DNA of 64,000 bases from Daphnia carinata. Taxonomy: Eukaryota > Arthropoda > Branchiopoda > Diplostraca > Daphniidae. Position 1 is the first letter of the stretch. Every line of letters starts with the position of its first letter. The stretch lies in NCBI RefSeq assembly GCF_022539665.2, contig NC_081334.1, positions 4,372,424 through 4,436,423 on the forward strand, in the 5' to 3' direction. Positions 13,924 to 26,509 of this stretch are shown here, in pieces. The position numbers and the translations under genes are program-made. Below the pieces are notes generated by a model. That model made no database searches. It was not told the DNA's origin and saw only the letters and a program-made list of their open reading frames with translations.

Positions 13924-16900
13924 ACTATGCGCTTAATCGGCTGCCATTATCATGATCGTTCAGGGACACCAAAATCATTTACCCCCGTATAGCTCTGACT
14001 CATGTTTTTTTTTTCTTTCTTTCCTTCTTTTCTTTCGCCATACGACAATGAAAAAAAGGGCTCCCGTTACTGTGTGTACACGAAACCGTTCGATCGTCTA
14101 GTCTGTCCTCTTTATATATATATATATCGAACCGTTAGTATTATTTGTTATTATTTCTAAAACAACGGGGGAAAAACAAAAATAATAAGGGACTTGGGTG
14201 CATGTGTCAACGCATCAACGGCTTTCTATGTAACAAGGGCCAGATGATATATAATACCGAGTCGTTTTTTTTTTTTTGCTCGAGAGAGAGAGAGAGAGAG
14301 ACACCGGCTGGTGATGAACACAATAGCCGGAGCTCAATGACGAAACCCTTTACGGGGTTGTACGGGCTACTGGTTGTTAGGTGGTACGTCGTAACGAAAT
14401 CGGGGGGGGGGGGGCTTCTGAAATTTTACAGCGTAAAAAAGTGTTTAGAAAAAAAAAAAAAAAGGTGAACATGAAACTCTGATAGTATTGCGATCGCTTT
14501 TAATAAAGACGGATATCACGCGCGATACGTGCATGATCTATTCTCCAATTACCAATTATCTATACGCGTCGAGTTAAAAGCTATTGCTAACATAGACGCT
14601 GGAAGCTATCAAAGTGCTGTGACCCCCTTCGTTCGCCTGTCCTTGTTTAGCGTCTGTCATGGATATCGATTGAGTTATTCGATACGCCGTCGCTCGTGCT
14701 CTCTCATTATTGGCCATTTTCTCTGAAGAAAAAATAGGTAGCTGAAACCCTCCCTTTCTTCTTTGCAAGAAAAAAAAAATATATAAATAAAATGGATGTT
14801 TGATAGCTTGAATGTCATTAAAAAAAAAAAAAATAGGGCGGGGTCCCTTTAACTCTTGTTCCCTTCAAACCCTCTTCTGGAGACAGGTAAACTATCAAGA
14901 GGTAAATAAGGTCGAGTATTTGCCTCCCAATTTTTATTAACATGCTGTACGAACAAGTCTGCAAGCACAAAACATTTGTGCTGAATCCTTGTACACAAGA
15001 GCCCCATTTCGCTCAACGTCTACTCGTTTTCTTTTTCGAAAGTCATTAACTCACCCTTTTCCTGATCTTTTCTAATAGTTGTGTGCACATTTCCCACACT
15101 TTTCTTTCAGGGTTTTTGAAGATTTTCTAGATGTGTGGAATGAGAGAAAAACATCCGGAAACCATTAGCGCCCTTCCAAGTAAAGATCGTCTCCTCCCCC
15201 ATTCTTTTGGACTGAATTATAGACATGTATCAGAGTTCCCTTGGTCTATAACGATTAATACGGTTCATATCTTGAAGCCTCTTTTTATTTTCATTTAATA
15301 AGATCAACTTTTCAATCTCGAGAAAACAAATCACAACTTTTGCATATGGATAAGTTTAGAGTGCCTAGTTTGATCTTTTCTGTTTATACGTCTATAGAAG
15401 ATCAGGTGGTGTATTGGGATCCATTAGAACAGCGATCGGACCAAAAGGCCCGAGATGGCAAAACAAGAAACTTTTGCATTTTACTTACCAATTGGTTGGC
15501 TGTACTCTTTGCGTTCTGTGCGTACGTCACACTACCTTTCTAATCTTCTTTGTCGCTTTGTGAAACATGTGATTAGAAGGCTTCTTCGTTTCTTTATTTT
15601 TCGCCTAATGTTTCAACTCTAGACGTGTGTGTGTGCATTTACTTTGTTGTAATGAGATCCTGAAGCAACGTCAGTCACGTTGTTTCACCTTTCATTTTTT
15701 TTTTGCATTCATCCGTCCAGTAGAAAATAACTTTGCTTTTTAGATCAAAATTAAAGTGCGATGTAAATTGTAGCAGCTGCACGTCACCTGATGAAAAGAG
15801 GGGGGAAAAAAAAGTGTAGGGGGGAGGAGGTTCATTTAATAAATAATGCGCATCCGTCTGGCATGCACCACCTCTCTATCAACGTATTAAAATGAGACTA
15901 GTGAAGAATGACGTCTTATTATTTTGTAAAAGGATTATTGGAGCTATGTGTGTGCCAGCATCTCGCATGAGGCAACATCTGCGCGCCCGCATCTATTACA
16001 AAATCCAATCACAATTTGAAAAGTGAAGACAGAAGGCGCCCACGGGGCCACACTTTTTCTGAAAAAAAAAAGGCCCGTTTCTTCACTAATTGAATGATAA
16101 TCACAATGGCATAAAGGACCAACGATTGAGTCATTTTCACGTTTGATTTTCCACCTTTTTCTAAATTATTTTTAGGGAGGCGAGGACTGAATGAGTTGTG
16201 GATCAAGACATTGGGGTGGAGTCGTCGGTTTCGAAACACACAAACCGATACGAATGTAGAAAATGAAAGAAAAAAAAAATGAGAGGTATATTATCAGAGT
16301 CCAGGTGAAGGCGGAGTAGGTAGAGGTCATTCAAATACCTCCCCCCCTTTTTTTCTTTTCGAAATGGTTAGCCACCACACCTTTGATTTCGGAGAGCAGC
16401 AGCTGTATGTATTGATATGTCTACGCACTTCGACATGTACACACAACGTAGCCGACTTGAAAATAGAATATTTTTTCAACAACCCCCTGTTTCATTTTGG
16501 AAGAAAGAAAAAAAGGGATTGACCTCCGCGTCCCAAACAAACGGCTCGTTTTTCTTCTTTTCCGCAAAGGATGTGCCGGTTTTTTGTGTGTTAGCATTCC
16601 GGATTTTTGCGGATAATTTGTTCTCTTGGACTCCTCCTTCCACCGTTTCCACAACTATTTTTTTTTTTTTTCTTTTTTCTTTCCCCACCGCAATCGTAAA
16701 TCATTTTCTTCTGGCTCCAACGTGCCATTTGCACCGGACGACTGTTCCATCATTGGACTCATCGATACAAGAAAAAAAGGAGAAAAATCTTTATTTTTTT
16801 TGCCAATTATTTCCAACTCGGTCCGTTGATCACGAAAAAACACGAAAACCCGACGGGACAATATTTTTTGTTTAACTTGTCTGTTTAGCGGTCAACATCA

Positions 16901-19900
16901 TCACCATCGATCACTCTGCTTATCGGTACAACGGGTCTCGAAAATGTGGTGTGTGTGTGATGTCTAAAGAAGAAAAAAAAAAAACCAGTTCGCCGAGAAA
17001 AATGAACATGTTATTCCCGACAGAATTACAAATGCAGCTTTGCTTCCTTTATGGCTAACATTGTGTCATTTTTTAATTCGTTAGTTCGGCAAGGCAAATG
17101 ACAACGCTGTGGTCAGTGGCGACTGGTTGTCACACACTGGGAAAACTCGTTTTTCTTTTTCTAAAACCATGTTTAACTTGTAAAATAAATAGTTTGACAA
17201 GGGAAAAAAGAAACTCCCGAAATTGGACAGGCCATCCTTTTTTAGATGAACGAAAATGTGTCTCCCTGCAATTCGTGACTGAACGTTATCTAATTTCTTG
17301 CATCTAGAAAGCCGATGAATTGATTAACTACACAGGCTGCGGTTGTTTCATTTTTCCCAGAATCCTGTGATTCATTTCCAGCCCAGGTGACAGTCAACAC
17401 TGAGTGGCATTGTGGTTTTGCTCTTATCATGTCATGAAATTACACAGAGACAGAGAAAGAAAAAAAAAACAGCGGTAGTCGGACAACTCACGATTTTTGG
17501 CGGTCTGCACGAACGGCCATCTTTTTTTTTTATCGTGTGGCGCAACGGTGAGTCGTTTTTCTTTTTTGCCTCTCTTCTTTTAGCTTGAATGCGTTATTAC
17601 ACCTGAGAAAAGATCAATCATCAGCTGTGTGGCTCGAGTGAGTAATGTCGAATTGTAAAAGCAGACCTAATCACCGACTATTTTTTTGCTTTTTACAGGG
17701 CACCTGCTGTTGCGTATCGCCTTCAGGTGCCGGTCATCATCAACACACAAGACATTATTACCATCAAGCGGGTGATGTACATATCATTAAGTCTTCGTCG
17801 CTTTTTTCCCCCCCCCCTAGTCCCTCTCTTTTTTAAATAATAAATATAAATGACTGCGTGCGGAAATGTTGCCCAGCAGCTAAATTTTCTTAAACACCAT
17901 CTGCTCAAGGTATAAATGACACACAGTCTCTCTATTCGTTTTGACAGACACACACACAAAAAGCGGCCATTTCGATGTAATCACTGAGTTTTGCTCTCCC
18001 CCCACCCTTCTGAACAAAACAAGAATACCTGGACATTGTTGACATTGAACGATTAGGATGGGCCACAAAAAACGATTCGAGATTGATAACAAAATTCAAT
18101 CAATCAGACTTTTTGTGGAAAGAATCAAACAGTGTGTGTGTGTGTGTGTCAGCAACAGGAGGATTGTCGTCCACAAACTGTATTTCCCTTTTTCCAATGT
18201 GAATAACTATGTACATAGGGTTTATTAACTGGCTAGGCCTTTTCGGTCTACGTGAACGAAATGGGGTGCCTTTAGGTGGAGAGGATGGCAACGTCGTCTG
18301 GACAAATATTTGAACGAAGAGAATATATAATAAAAAAAAAACAGGGACGTCGTTCGTATAGCCGTCGGCCACCCCTTTTCCCCGTCAACACCCAATGATT
18401 GCCATCACGATGCTTTTGGGTGCTAGTGCTTCGGGCCAACTTTCTGTGTGTGTGTGTGTATTGCTTCTCATTTTCACGCTGATGTTTGTATCGATCCAGT
18501 ACGAATACACTAGCAAGAGATGTGTGTGTGTGTGGTAAGAGGCAATTGCGCAGCAGCAGCAGCAGCAATACGTTTGTATACATTTATCGATTGGTTATAT
18601 TCAATAATAATAGACCTATATACGCGCATTTCAAAATAGTGAACAGACGCTGATGATTCTGCCCCGTCATTTATTAGCTGGTAACATTTCAATCACGGTT
18701 GCCAGATGCTTAATGAATAAGCTATCGATTTTCGACCGAGAGACGGGGTTTGTTCTGTCTAATCACTATAGTTTTCGAGGAAAAAGAGTGGTGAATAAAA
18801 AAACAAGGGATGAATTGTATGCAACGCTGGTACTCATTGTCCTACTTACGACAAACATAAGACCAAAGTTTCTGATGATTACTTACTACTCTGCAGCTAC
18901 GCCTTTTTCGAACACACTCATCATCGTACTTGACCGAGTTGCGTGTAAAACAATGGCAGTCAGCAGTAGTGAGGCTCTTGTACATCTATATCCACTTGAT
19001 GATGAATAAAGGCTCTTTTCAAAAAGCATTTTCGATTTCAGCTGACGATGCATCCGACCACGAGAGAAAATCTTTTCTCAACGACACACACGCGTCACGT
19101 TTTGCCTCGATTCGTCGTGCCCTTTTTCGCCCTCAACCACACAATGCAGACTTCTTTCTTCTTCGATTGAGTGCCAAAGAGTGTGTGGCGAATCGATCAG
19201 TCTCTCTTTTTTCTTTTTTTTTTTTTTTGACCCATCTGCAAATGACGTTAAATTTGTGAGCAAATCATTTTCGTTTGTTTGCCATTTGCAATACTTAATT
19301 GGGTGGTCCCTCTGGTGCATCGTTGCCACGATTCTCCTGCACGCAGAACAAATAGATGATTATCAAACACATTTTCGTTTTTTTCTTTTCCTCCATCGAC
19401 GTTACAACGGGTCACGATTTCAACATCGTTTCGATATTATCGTAAGAAACGAAAAAAAACATTTTTTTGATTTCGAAAATGTCGAGTTGTTTGTTTTATG
19501 TCGTCTGCATTTTCCCTCCAAATAGCTTTGTGCAGGAAAAAGTACGAGCACTTGCAATATCGACAGTGACGAAACGCGTTTCATTGGCTGGTAATGGTGA
19601 TTTGTCTCTCTACAGTTTATGTGGGCCGATGACACACAAGAATTATTGTTACCGATTTACGATCCATCGAGATGAATTCGCACTTTTTTTTTTTTTTGCA
19701 ACGTTTTTGGCGACAATTCGTTTTTAATGGCCACGTAAATAACATTTGGTAAATGCTCGTCTGCATTGGACACGACGACGACGACGAAAAGATGTTGAAC
19801 AATGCAGTCATTCAACAATTGAAGGAGTTTACCTTGGACGATTGCCCAATCTCGAACACACGAAGAAAGGAACCCAAAAAATGTCGTCGACATGAACACA

Positions 19901-20399
19901 AAACTCGTCATAACAAAAAATGTACTTTTTTTTTGTTCGTTTTTGCATTTTTTTTGTTTCATCTACTCCTTTGCAAACGAAAGAAAAAATTCGGTCTACA
20001 TGCTTGGACAAGACTGCCCTTAGGCAACTAGCGGATTGGATTGGATTTGACAACGGCGGACAGAGAGAGAAAGGAGGGAGGGAGAGGAAAAATGAAAAAA
20101 AAAAAAAAAAGCGGTTCGCGGCCATTTTGGAAAAGCTCTTTGCTTCTTGCCTGTGGGCTTAAGGGGGGGCGAGAGAGAGAAAGGGCCACTTGCTTGGTTC
20201 TCCCCGGCTTTGCCAGTACGCCCTTCAGTTTCCAGTCGGACGTCAACGGTGCAGGAGCTCCGCTTTGCTCTCCCGTTCCATTTTCCCTCCCCCGAAAAAA
20301 AGAAAGAAAAGTTTCGTGTGGTTCCTAGTGTGTGTGTTTTTTTTCTTCTTTGGCCGACGCGCAAACCTCGAATCGTTTTCTGTTCAAAGTAAAATTCAA

Positions 20400-20924
20400 C
20401 TCATCGACGTGTGTTAAATCAGAGAGAGAAAACGTTTTAGAGTTATCGAATCAGTTTTAGGCGAGGAGGTTGTGAGTGAGAAAGAAACAGAAACGAGGAA
20501 AAGAAACGGACGCCATTGTTGGTTGGAGCCGTGGTGTTTGAGAGAGAACGGCCCGAGGGTTTGTTCTTTCCTTCTTGAGCCGAGAGGGAAAAAGAGATAA
20601 AAAAAAGAGAGGAAAAGAATTCTTCGTTCTCCGTTCTTCAACAAGTGCGTGTGTGTGAGTGTGTGTCTTGCGTGTGTCTGTGTGTTACTGCCAGCCGTTG
20701 AAGGATTAAACCGAAATAAAAGAGACCAAAAAAAAAAAAAATTAAGTTTGACGAGGAAAAACAAAAAGTGGATTAAAGAGAATCACTCGAAAATGCTGTG
20801 GTGATTTTTGATTTTTCTCTCTTTTTTTTTTCCGTCTTCGTCCACATTCCAAAAGAAGAATCTCAGCCTAAAAACTAATCTTGACTGGAAAACAAAGTCA
20901 TCGCCATCGACACTGGACTCGGCA
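20400..20924 (+). promoter_or_regulatory. Cirl: putative promoter / non-coding first exon of Cirl
   Basis: This stretch is my best guess for the start of the Cirl transcript. A TCAGTT initiator-like hexamer sits at 20451-20456, downstream of GC-richer DNA (20.05-20.3 kb) that contrasts with the AT-rich surroundings. A plausible splice donor, CAG|GTAACC, lies at 20924/20925, and the next exon has a clean acceptor at 22037/22038, which would give a first intron of about 1.1 kb. A second initiator-like TCAGTT is at 20225. No TATA box is convincing. The transcription start is inferred; only the splice-like signals and the change in composition are seen. Confidence 0.35.
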
Positions 20925-22037
20925 GGTAACCAAAAAACAAAATCGAAATCTTTTTCTTTTGTGAATCATCACAAAATAGTTGAGAAAATGGGTTGGTCGT
21001 GCCGACATTGCCGCCCTTTTTATCATATATTTTGATCGATGATGATCAACTGGTAGTACATAGTATCACACACACAACAACTTTGACTTGGACACCCAAT
21101 TTGCATCGGCCAATGACTTTGGTTTTTTTTTTCTTCTCCTTTTTTTGGACTCTTGAAAAATCTATGTTTTATGAGCCAGCTGGTCGGCAAGAAATTTGAA
21201 TAAACATTACTACACATTCCTGATTTAACAAAATACTCGAAGCGGCCATTTCGAACGCCCTTAAGCTTTTTGACACTTTTGGATTCGTCATCACTCTGTT
21301 GAAAAAAAAAAACGTGGAACGTCACAAAATGATTTGGAAAAGTCTTAAAAGAAACGGAATGGAGAAAAATTGTGTTTTTTGTGAAAATGGGTGGGGAGTG
21401 TAGTAATTACAAACCTCGTAGTCTCCTTCAGTCACCGCTTTTTCGTCCAAGAAAATCATCTTTTTCTTTCAACCTCAATTTGGCTTCTCACCCCCTCAAT
21501 GTTTTTTTTGTTTTTTTCTTGCCTTTGCCTTCAAAAAGATAAAGTGGGGGTAGAGAAGAAAAACAAAAAGTTGATTGGATCTTTCCTGTCCATTCAATTA
21601 TTTTTACTTTCTTCCGTAAAATGTTTTGCGGTGTTTTTCTTTTCTTTTTCTCTCTCTTCTTTCGCATCAACCACCAGCGTCCGTGATGATGACTATACTT
21701 TGAGGGTTTTCTTCTTTCTTTCACGTTTTTACGACGCTTTGTCTGTTTAATGCTCTCCTCTTTCTGAAGAGGCAAAGAAAGGGCTAAGAGAAAAGCCAAT
21801 AAAAAAAAACGGAGGTGGAACATTTGAACAGTTGAACGACATTTTGGTCCCAACAAAAGAGAAAACACACAAACTACTAATCACTAAAGCTGCTTTTATT
21901 GATGTGTTTGAAGAAAGATGAACTAGGCCTGCCTATGTAATTAGTTTGGAGAATGTTTGAAACAAAGAGGAATGATTTTGTTGTTGTTGTTGTTGTTCAT
22001 CACGGCCTATGTTTTAACGCGTATTTCTCTTTCACAG

Positions 22038-22202
22038 GAAGGATTATTTGATTTTGACGAGGGCAAGGAGGCAAGAAAGAGAACGTCATGGCGCTCTTGT
22101 CTCGCTGTGGTTGGTGGTTTTCATCATCCTCGTCGATATTATTATTCGTCTGGACTTTGATTGTCTGCCTAAGTCTGACGGCTCAAGCTCGTGCTCCCGC
22201 CG
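22038..22202 (+). CDS. Cirl: Cirl exon with start codon and signal peptide (coding from 22088)
   Basis: The acceptor TTTCACAG ends at 22037. The exon has 50 nt of leader without any ATG, then a start in good context (GTCATGG) at 22088. It encodes 38 residues: a Ser-rich n-region, the hydrophobic core [14 protein letters not shown] and a probable cleavage site after AQARA. The donor GCCG|GTAAGT leaves phase 1, which joins the lectin exon about 9.7 kb downstream to give Gly39. A start further upstream is unlikely, because this ORF already makes a complete signal peptide. Confidence 0.85.
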
Positions 22203-25200
22203 GTAAGTTCCTTTCTTTTTTCTTTTTTTTTTTTTTACTGACTCGCCCTTTTAGACATACACACACACACCAACTTCCATATCCGTAGCTCTCTTAAGCT
22301 TCTATTGGGCGCTAGCACAATAGTTTGTCAACGACGATCCTCTCTCTCTCTGTGTCTCACCCCCCATCGTCAAACTTTTCTCTCTTAATGAGCTCTATAT
22401 CTAACAGGAGGACTTTACGTCTCCTTCGTGTTCTCTCTTAAAGTTTTCTTTTGTGGTTGTTCCACAGCCTCACTCTCTCTCGGCTCCGACCCGAAATTGA
22501 AATACCCCCAACCAACCTCCATTGATTGGCTCAATAGACATCGCCTTTTCAAAGAAGAAATCCCTTTTAATTACCCTCCGCTTTTTTTTAAGGCTCCGCA
22601 TTCAAAACTCTCTCAATAAAAACGGTGGTTTCTATTCCAACGTTGTTTTTTTTACGACATTGCGAGACTTGTATTTTGGATAGCATTTTCCTGGCCGAAA
22701 AACAAACTCTTGTGGAACTCGATGGTTGTATCGAATGTGGCGGGGGATATTTCATCGATGCCAGTCCAATAACTCTTCCTTTTTCTTCTTTCCCGATTTC
22801 TTTTCGTCGTCTGAACGGAAATGATAAGCAACGATCGATTGATGAAGAAGAAATTGTTGTGTTGGTGTTGTGGGTCTTTTTCCTGTAAATTTACGATTAT
22901 CGATGCCGCCTTCGAAAAAAAAAAGAAGAAAGAAAAACAAAAGCGTCTTCCTGGAAAGAAAAGAGAGAGACACATCCATCTCCTTATCTCGTTGTATTTT
23001 CGGTCTGCTGTGTCCACGTGACATTCCAGGGAGAAGAGAGGAGTCAGTGCCTCTGTCACAGTCGGGTTGTTGGTCGAGCAACTTTGGGAGGGATTTATGT
23101 CTTTTGGCGTGTGTGACGACTGTCTTGTTTCTTGGATCTTTGGAACCTTTTCTTCTTCTCCCTCCGCCCCGAAACACACACGACAATATCCAGGTTGTAA
23201 AAATGTCTCTCCTCTTTTCGAAAAAGAAAACCCTTGAAAGGAATGCGTCTTCCCTTTTGGATCCCTCACTAAAAATCAACGACACATAGAGCAACCAGAT
23301 CTCTCTCTCTCTCTCTCACTTTAAATAAGGGCATACATCGACGGTAAACCAGCCTTTTTCAAACACACATTTTTTTTTTTTTTATTGATTTTGAAGATTT
23401 TTCTTTTTTCTTTGAGGGGACCTGTGCAACAAGGAGACTTGATCCTTATGACCTTCTTTTTTTTATTGCTCCCCCTTTTTTTTTTTTTGTCTTCCGGGGG
23501 TCCAGTTGTGGAGGAGGTCTGCTATTGACCAGGGGAGGTAGAAAAACAACTGTATCGCTTTTTGGGTGTAGGCACACATCACGTTCATATTTTTTTTTTT
23601 GTTTGGTAAAGAAAAAAAAAAAAGAAGTTTGACCACGCGCGGTAGTTCCGGTTGTCCAATTTCGTTCCAATGTCGAAATTTGTGGGATGACTCCTGTTGG
23701 GGTGTTGGGTGTAACCGCCCCTCATCATGACCGAAGGAAAAGACGCATAAAAAAAAGAGGAGCTTTTTAAATGACGTTCCATCCGGTTTTTCGTATCGCG
23801 GAGGCCATCGGTCGCCTTAATCAGTGTGCCAAGTTCCAGCTGGATGTGTCTGGAACAAAAAAAAAACGAAACATGTCAAGCTTGATGCAAAAAGGATGGC
23901 AGAGTGTTGATTGAAAAATTCCTGATGATGTACAGCCAAAGAGTTTCGAAACCGTGTTGCAGACTGGGATGGGACACAGAGCGAAGCTATCGTCCTACCA
24001 ATGGCGTATTTATTTTTCTTTGGTGAACAAAAAAAGAGAAGAAGAGTGGGCGAGTCGTGTGTGAGTAATGGATCCGTCGTGAGCCTTCTTCTTCTTCTTC
24101 TGCATCACTTGATGTTCACGGTCAATTTGGTTCCTTTTTTCTGTTGAGGATTCACACCTGTCCCCTTCTGGATAAGAGAAAAAAAAAGGGAGGACACCGT
24201 GGCAGATGGGCAAGGGATCCAGCCCATCTATCCACACCTTTCTTTCTCGAGACACGTTTGCGTTCAATTTCAAGCGTTTTTTTTTTTCCTCTCGATACTT
24301 TTCTATTGTCAACTTTGATATCGAATGACGCTACCCGTCCTCCCCACTCGTGTGTCTCGGGGTATGATTGTTTTTTCTTCCTTCTCTTTTTTTAGCTTAA
24401 ACACGTCTTCTCATCCTTCTTCTTCAATGTATACATTATATGTGTGTGTGCTCGTGTTTGTTGACACACAATCATTCCCTCTCTCCCTCACCTTTTCCTT
24501 TTTTTTTTTTTTTTTTTTGCGTTCGGATATTGTTTCCCTCTCACCGAACGTCGTCGTCGATATAGACTTTCTAGAATCAACATTGACGAGAGGGATAAAT
24601 AAATAAAGAAGAAAGAGAAAACCTGATGTGGGGGGGGGGGGTTGGCACACACGAGAGTCGTGTTTGCGTGAGAGGGGGGTAGTGGGTGAATCCCGTCACC
24701 AACAGAAGACTGGTACTAGATGGCCTCTACAGCCTTGAGGGACAGAGTGTTGTTGTGTAGTCGAAGTTGCTCATTACTTTTATATCACAGGGGTAGCCGA
24801 CCGTCTAAATCCCTTCGTCCTCCACGTCTCACTACGACGCCGTTTGGGCCCGTCGTCGATTATTAATGTTTGTGTCTGTATTGAACGGGGATATAGAAAA
24901 GCAAGGGGGAGGGCGGGGGGTTGAATAAAAAAATATGTATATATAAAAAGAGGGAAATGTAAAGGACGGGTGGGGTTGTCGTTTGGATCGATCCCGAAAA
25001 TAATCCCCCCAGCTTTTAATAGCCCAGTGTGTGTATGTGTGTGCCATTTAGAGTTTCTCTTCTTTTTAATAATATCCAACATATCCCTCGAGAAATGAAG
25101 GAAAGAAAAGATTTTTTTTTTCTTTCCTTTTTTTTCTTGTGTGTATTTTTACCCGAGTCGATCGATTTTTTTTGTGTGTGTGTGTGTGAAAAGAGTTGGT

Positions 25201-26458
25201 TGCTGATGGAGGGAATATGAGGGACATGCTAAAGACGAGCAACACACGGAGGAACGATTTTCTCTCTTCAGTTTGTGAGGGCGAAATGGAAAAAAAGACG
25301 ACACAACAACACACTAGAAAAGAAAAGAACAGGAGAAAAAAAAATGGATACTTTGACCCTCCGCCAGCTTCGCGGCAATAAACACATCCATCTCTGTCAA
25401 ACACACATATACACACACACACACACACAGTGCCCAAGTCTCAGCCAAGAGGCCCAGGCCAGACGGTCCTCTCTCTCTCTGCTTTTGTTGTGTGTGTGTG
25501 TGTGTGTAGTGTGTCCAAAAAGGACGTTATAAGGGTAGGAATAGAGAGTCTGGAATGTAGCAAACACAACCTCTCCCCTCTTTTTCATCTTCATTCGAAG
25601 CGACCAGTTTCAGAGTCCTCTAGCGGCTGGATGCGTTTTCAAGACTAGTTGTTGTTGTTGTTGTTGTCGCCGGAGCAACTGTAGTGCGCGCCCCTCCCGT
25701 CCGTGTCGATTAATAGCCAAAGCGAAGAGAATGAGGGAAGAAAAGGGAGAGTTTGGCCGAGTGTAACCGTGACGGATGCGCGGATCTATTGTGTATTCGT
25801 CTTGTACAGAGAGCCGCGTCCGGCTGCCCGGCTTACGAGGGAAGGGGGGGGGGGGAGGAGGAGGAAGAATAAAAACTGAGCTATAAGGGGCTATTCGATT
25901 AGATTGTTGTTATGTACACATGGCGACTGTGAAGGGGCTTTCTTTCTTCGTTTTTTTTTTCTAATATGATGTGCGTGGTGTAGGAGGGGAAGAGATGCAA
26001 GAGGGGTAGGAAGGGAGGGGGGGGATATCCATTAAGATGTAGTATAAGGGTTGGGTCTGCGATTTTCAATCAATGTGCCTCTTGGTCTAAAAGTCCCTCT
26101 TTTATACGTTGGGCATCAATTGCATTAGTTTGGTGTACCAGTCGCGAATCATAATAATCAAAGGGTAGAAAATATGCCCAATCAAGTGCGCAATCCTCTT
26201 TTGTTGCCTTTCCCCCCTTTTGTGTCTGTTTTCGCTTTACAAGTCGAGAGATAGATCTGTGTGTCGCAAATAGAGTTTTGTTCCCGCTGTCGTCGTCGTC
26301 GTCGTCGTTGGGAAATGGAAAACAAATTAAAAATAGATTGTGTCATCCCTCCCGTCTTCTCATCGTACACACAGATTTCCTCCCCTTTTGTCTCCTTCAA
26401 CAGAAAAAAACATTCCGCCGTCAAAAGAACTTTTTTTCTGGCTGGTTGACTTGACATT

Positions 26459-26509
<51 letters not shown>

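Larger units (their letters stand above)
1..20200. other. gene-free, homopolymer-rich non-coding region
   Basis: I find no supportable exon, tRNA or mobile element here. The stretch is dominated by T and A homopolymers of 10 to 33 bases, GT/CT microsatellites and short G or C runs. Open frames on both strands are mostly translations of poly-T/poly-A (long Phe or Lys runs), lack splice-consistent continuation and resemble no protein family I know. It may be intergenic, or it may contain distal regulatory DNA or undetected 5' untranslated exons of the Cirl gene that starts near 20.4 kb. The sequence alone does not decide this. Confidence 0.6.

Noticed and set aside
22652-23294. Minus-strand open frames of 180-205 codons downstream of the signal-peptide exon
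   Set aside because: Lys/Phe/Ser-rich strings crossing poly-A/T. No start context, splice continuation or known domain; they lie within the Cirl intron.
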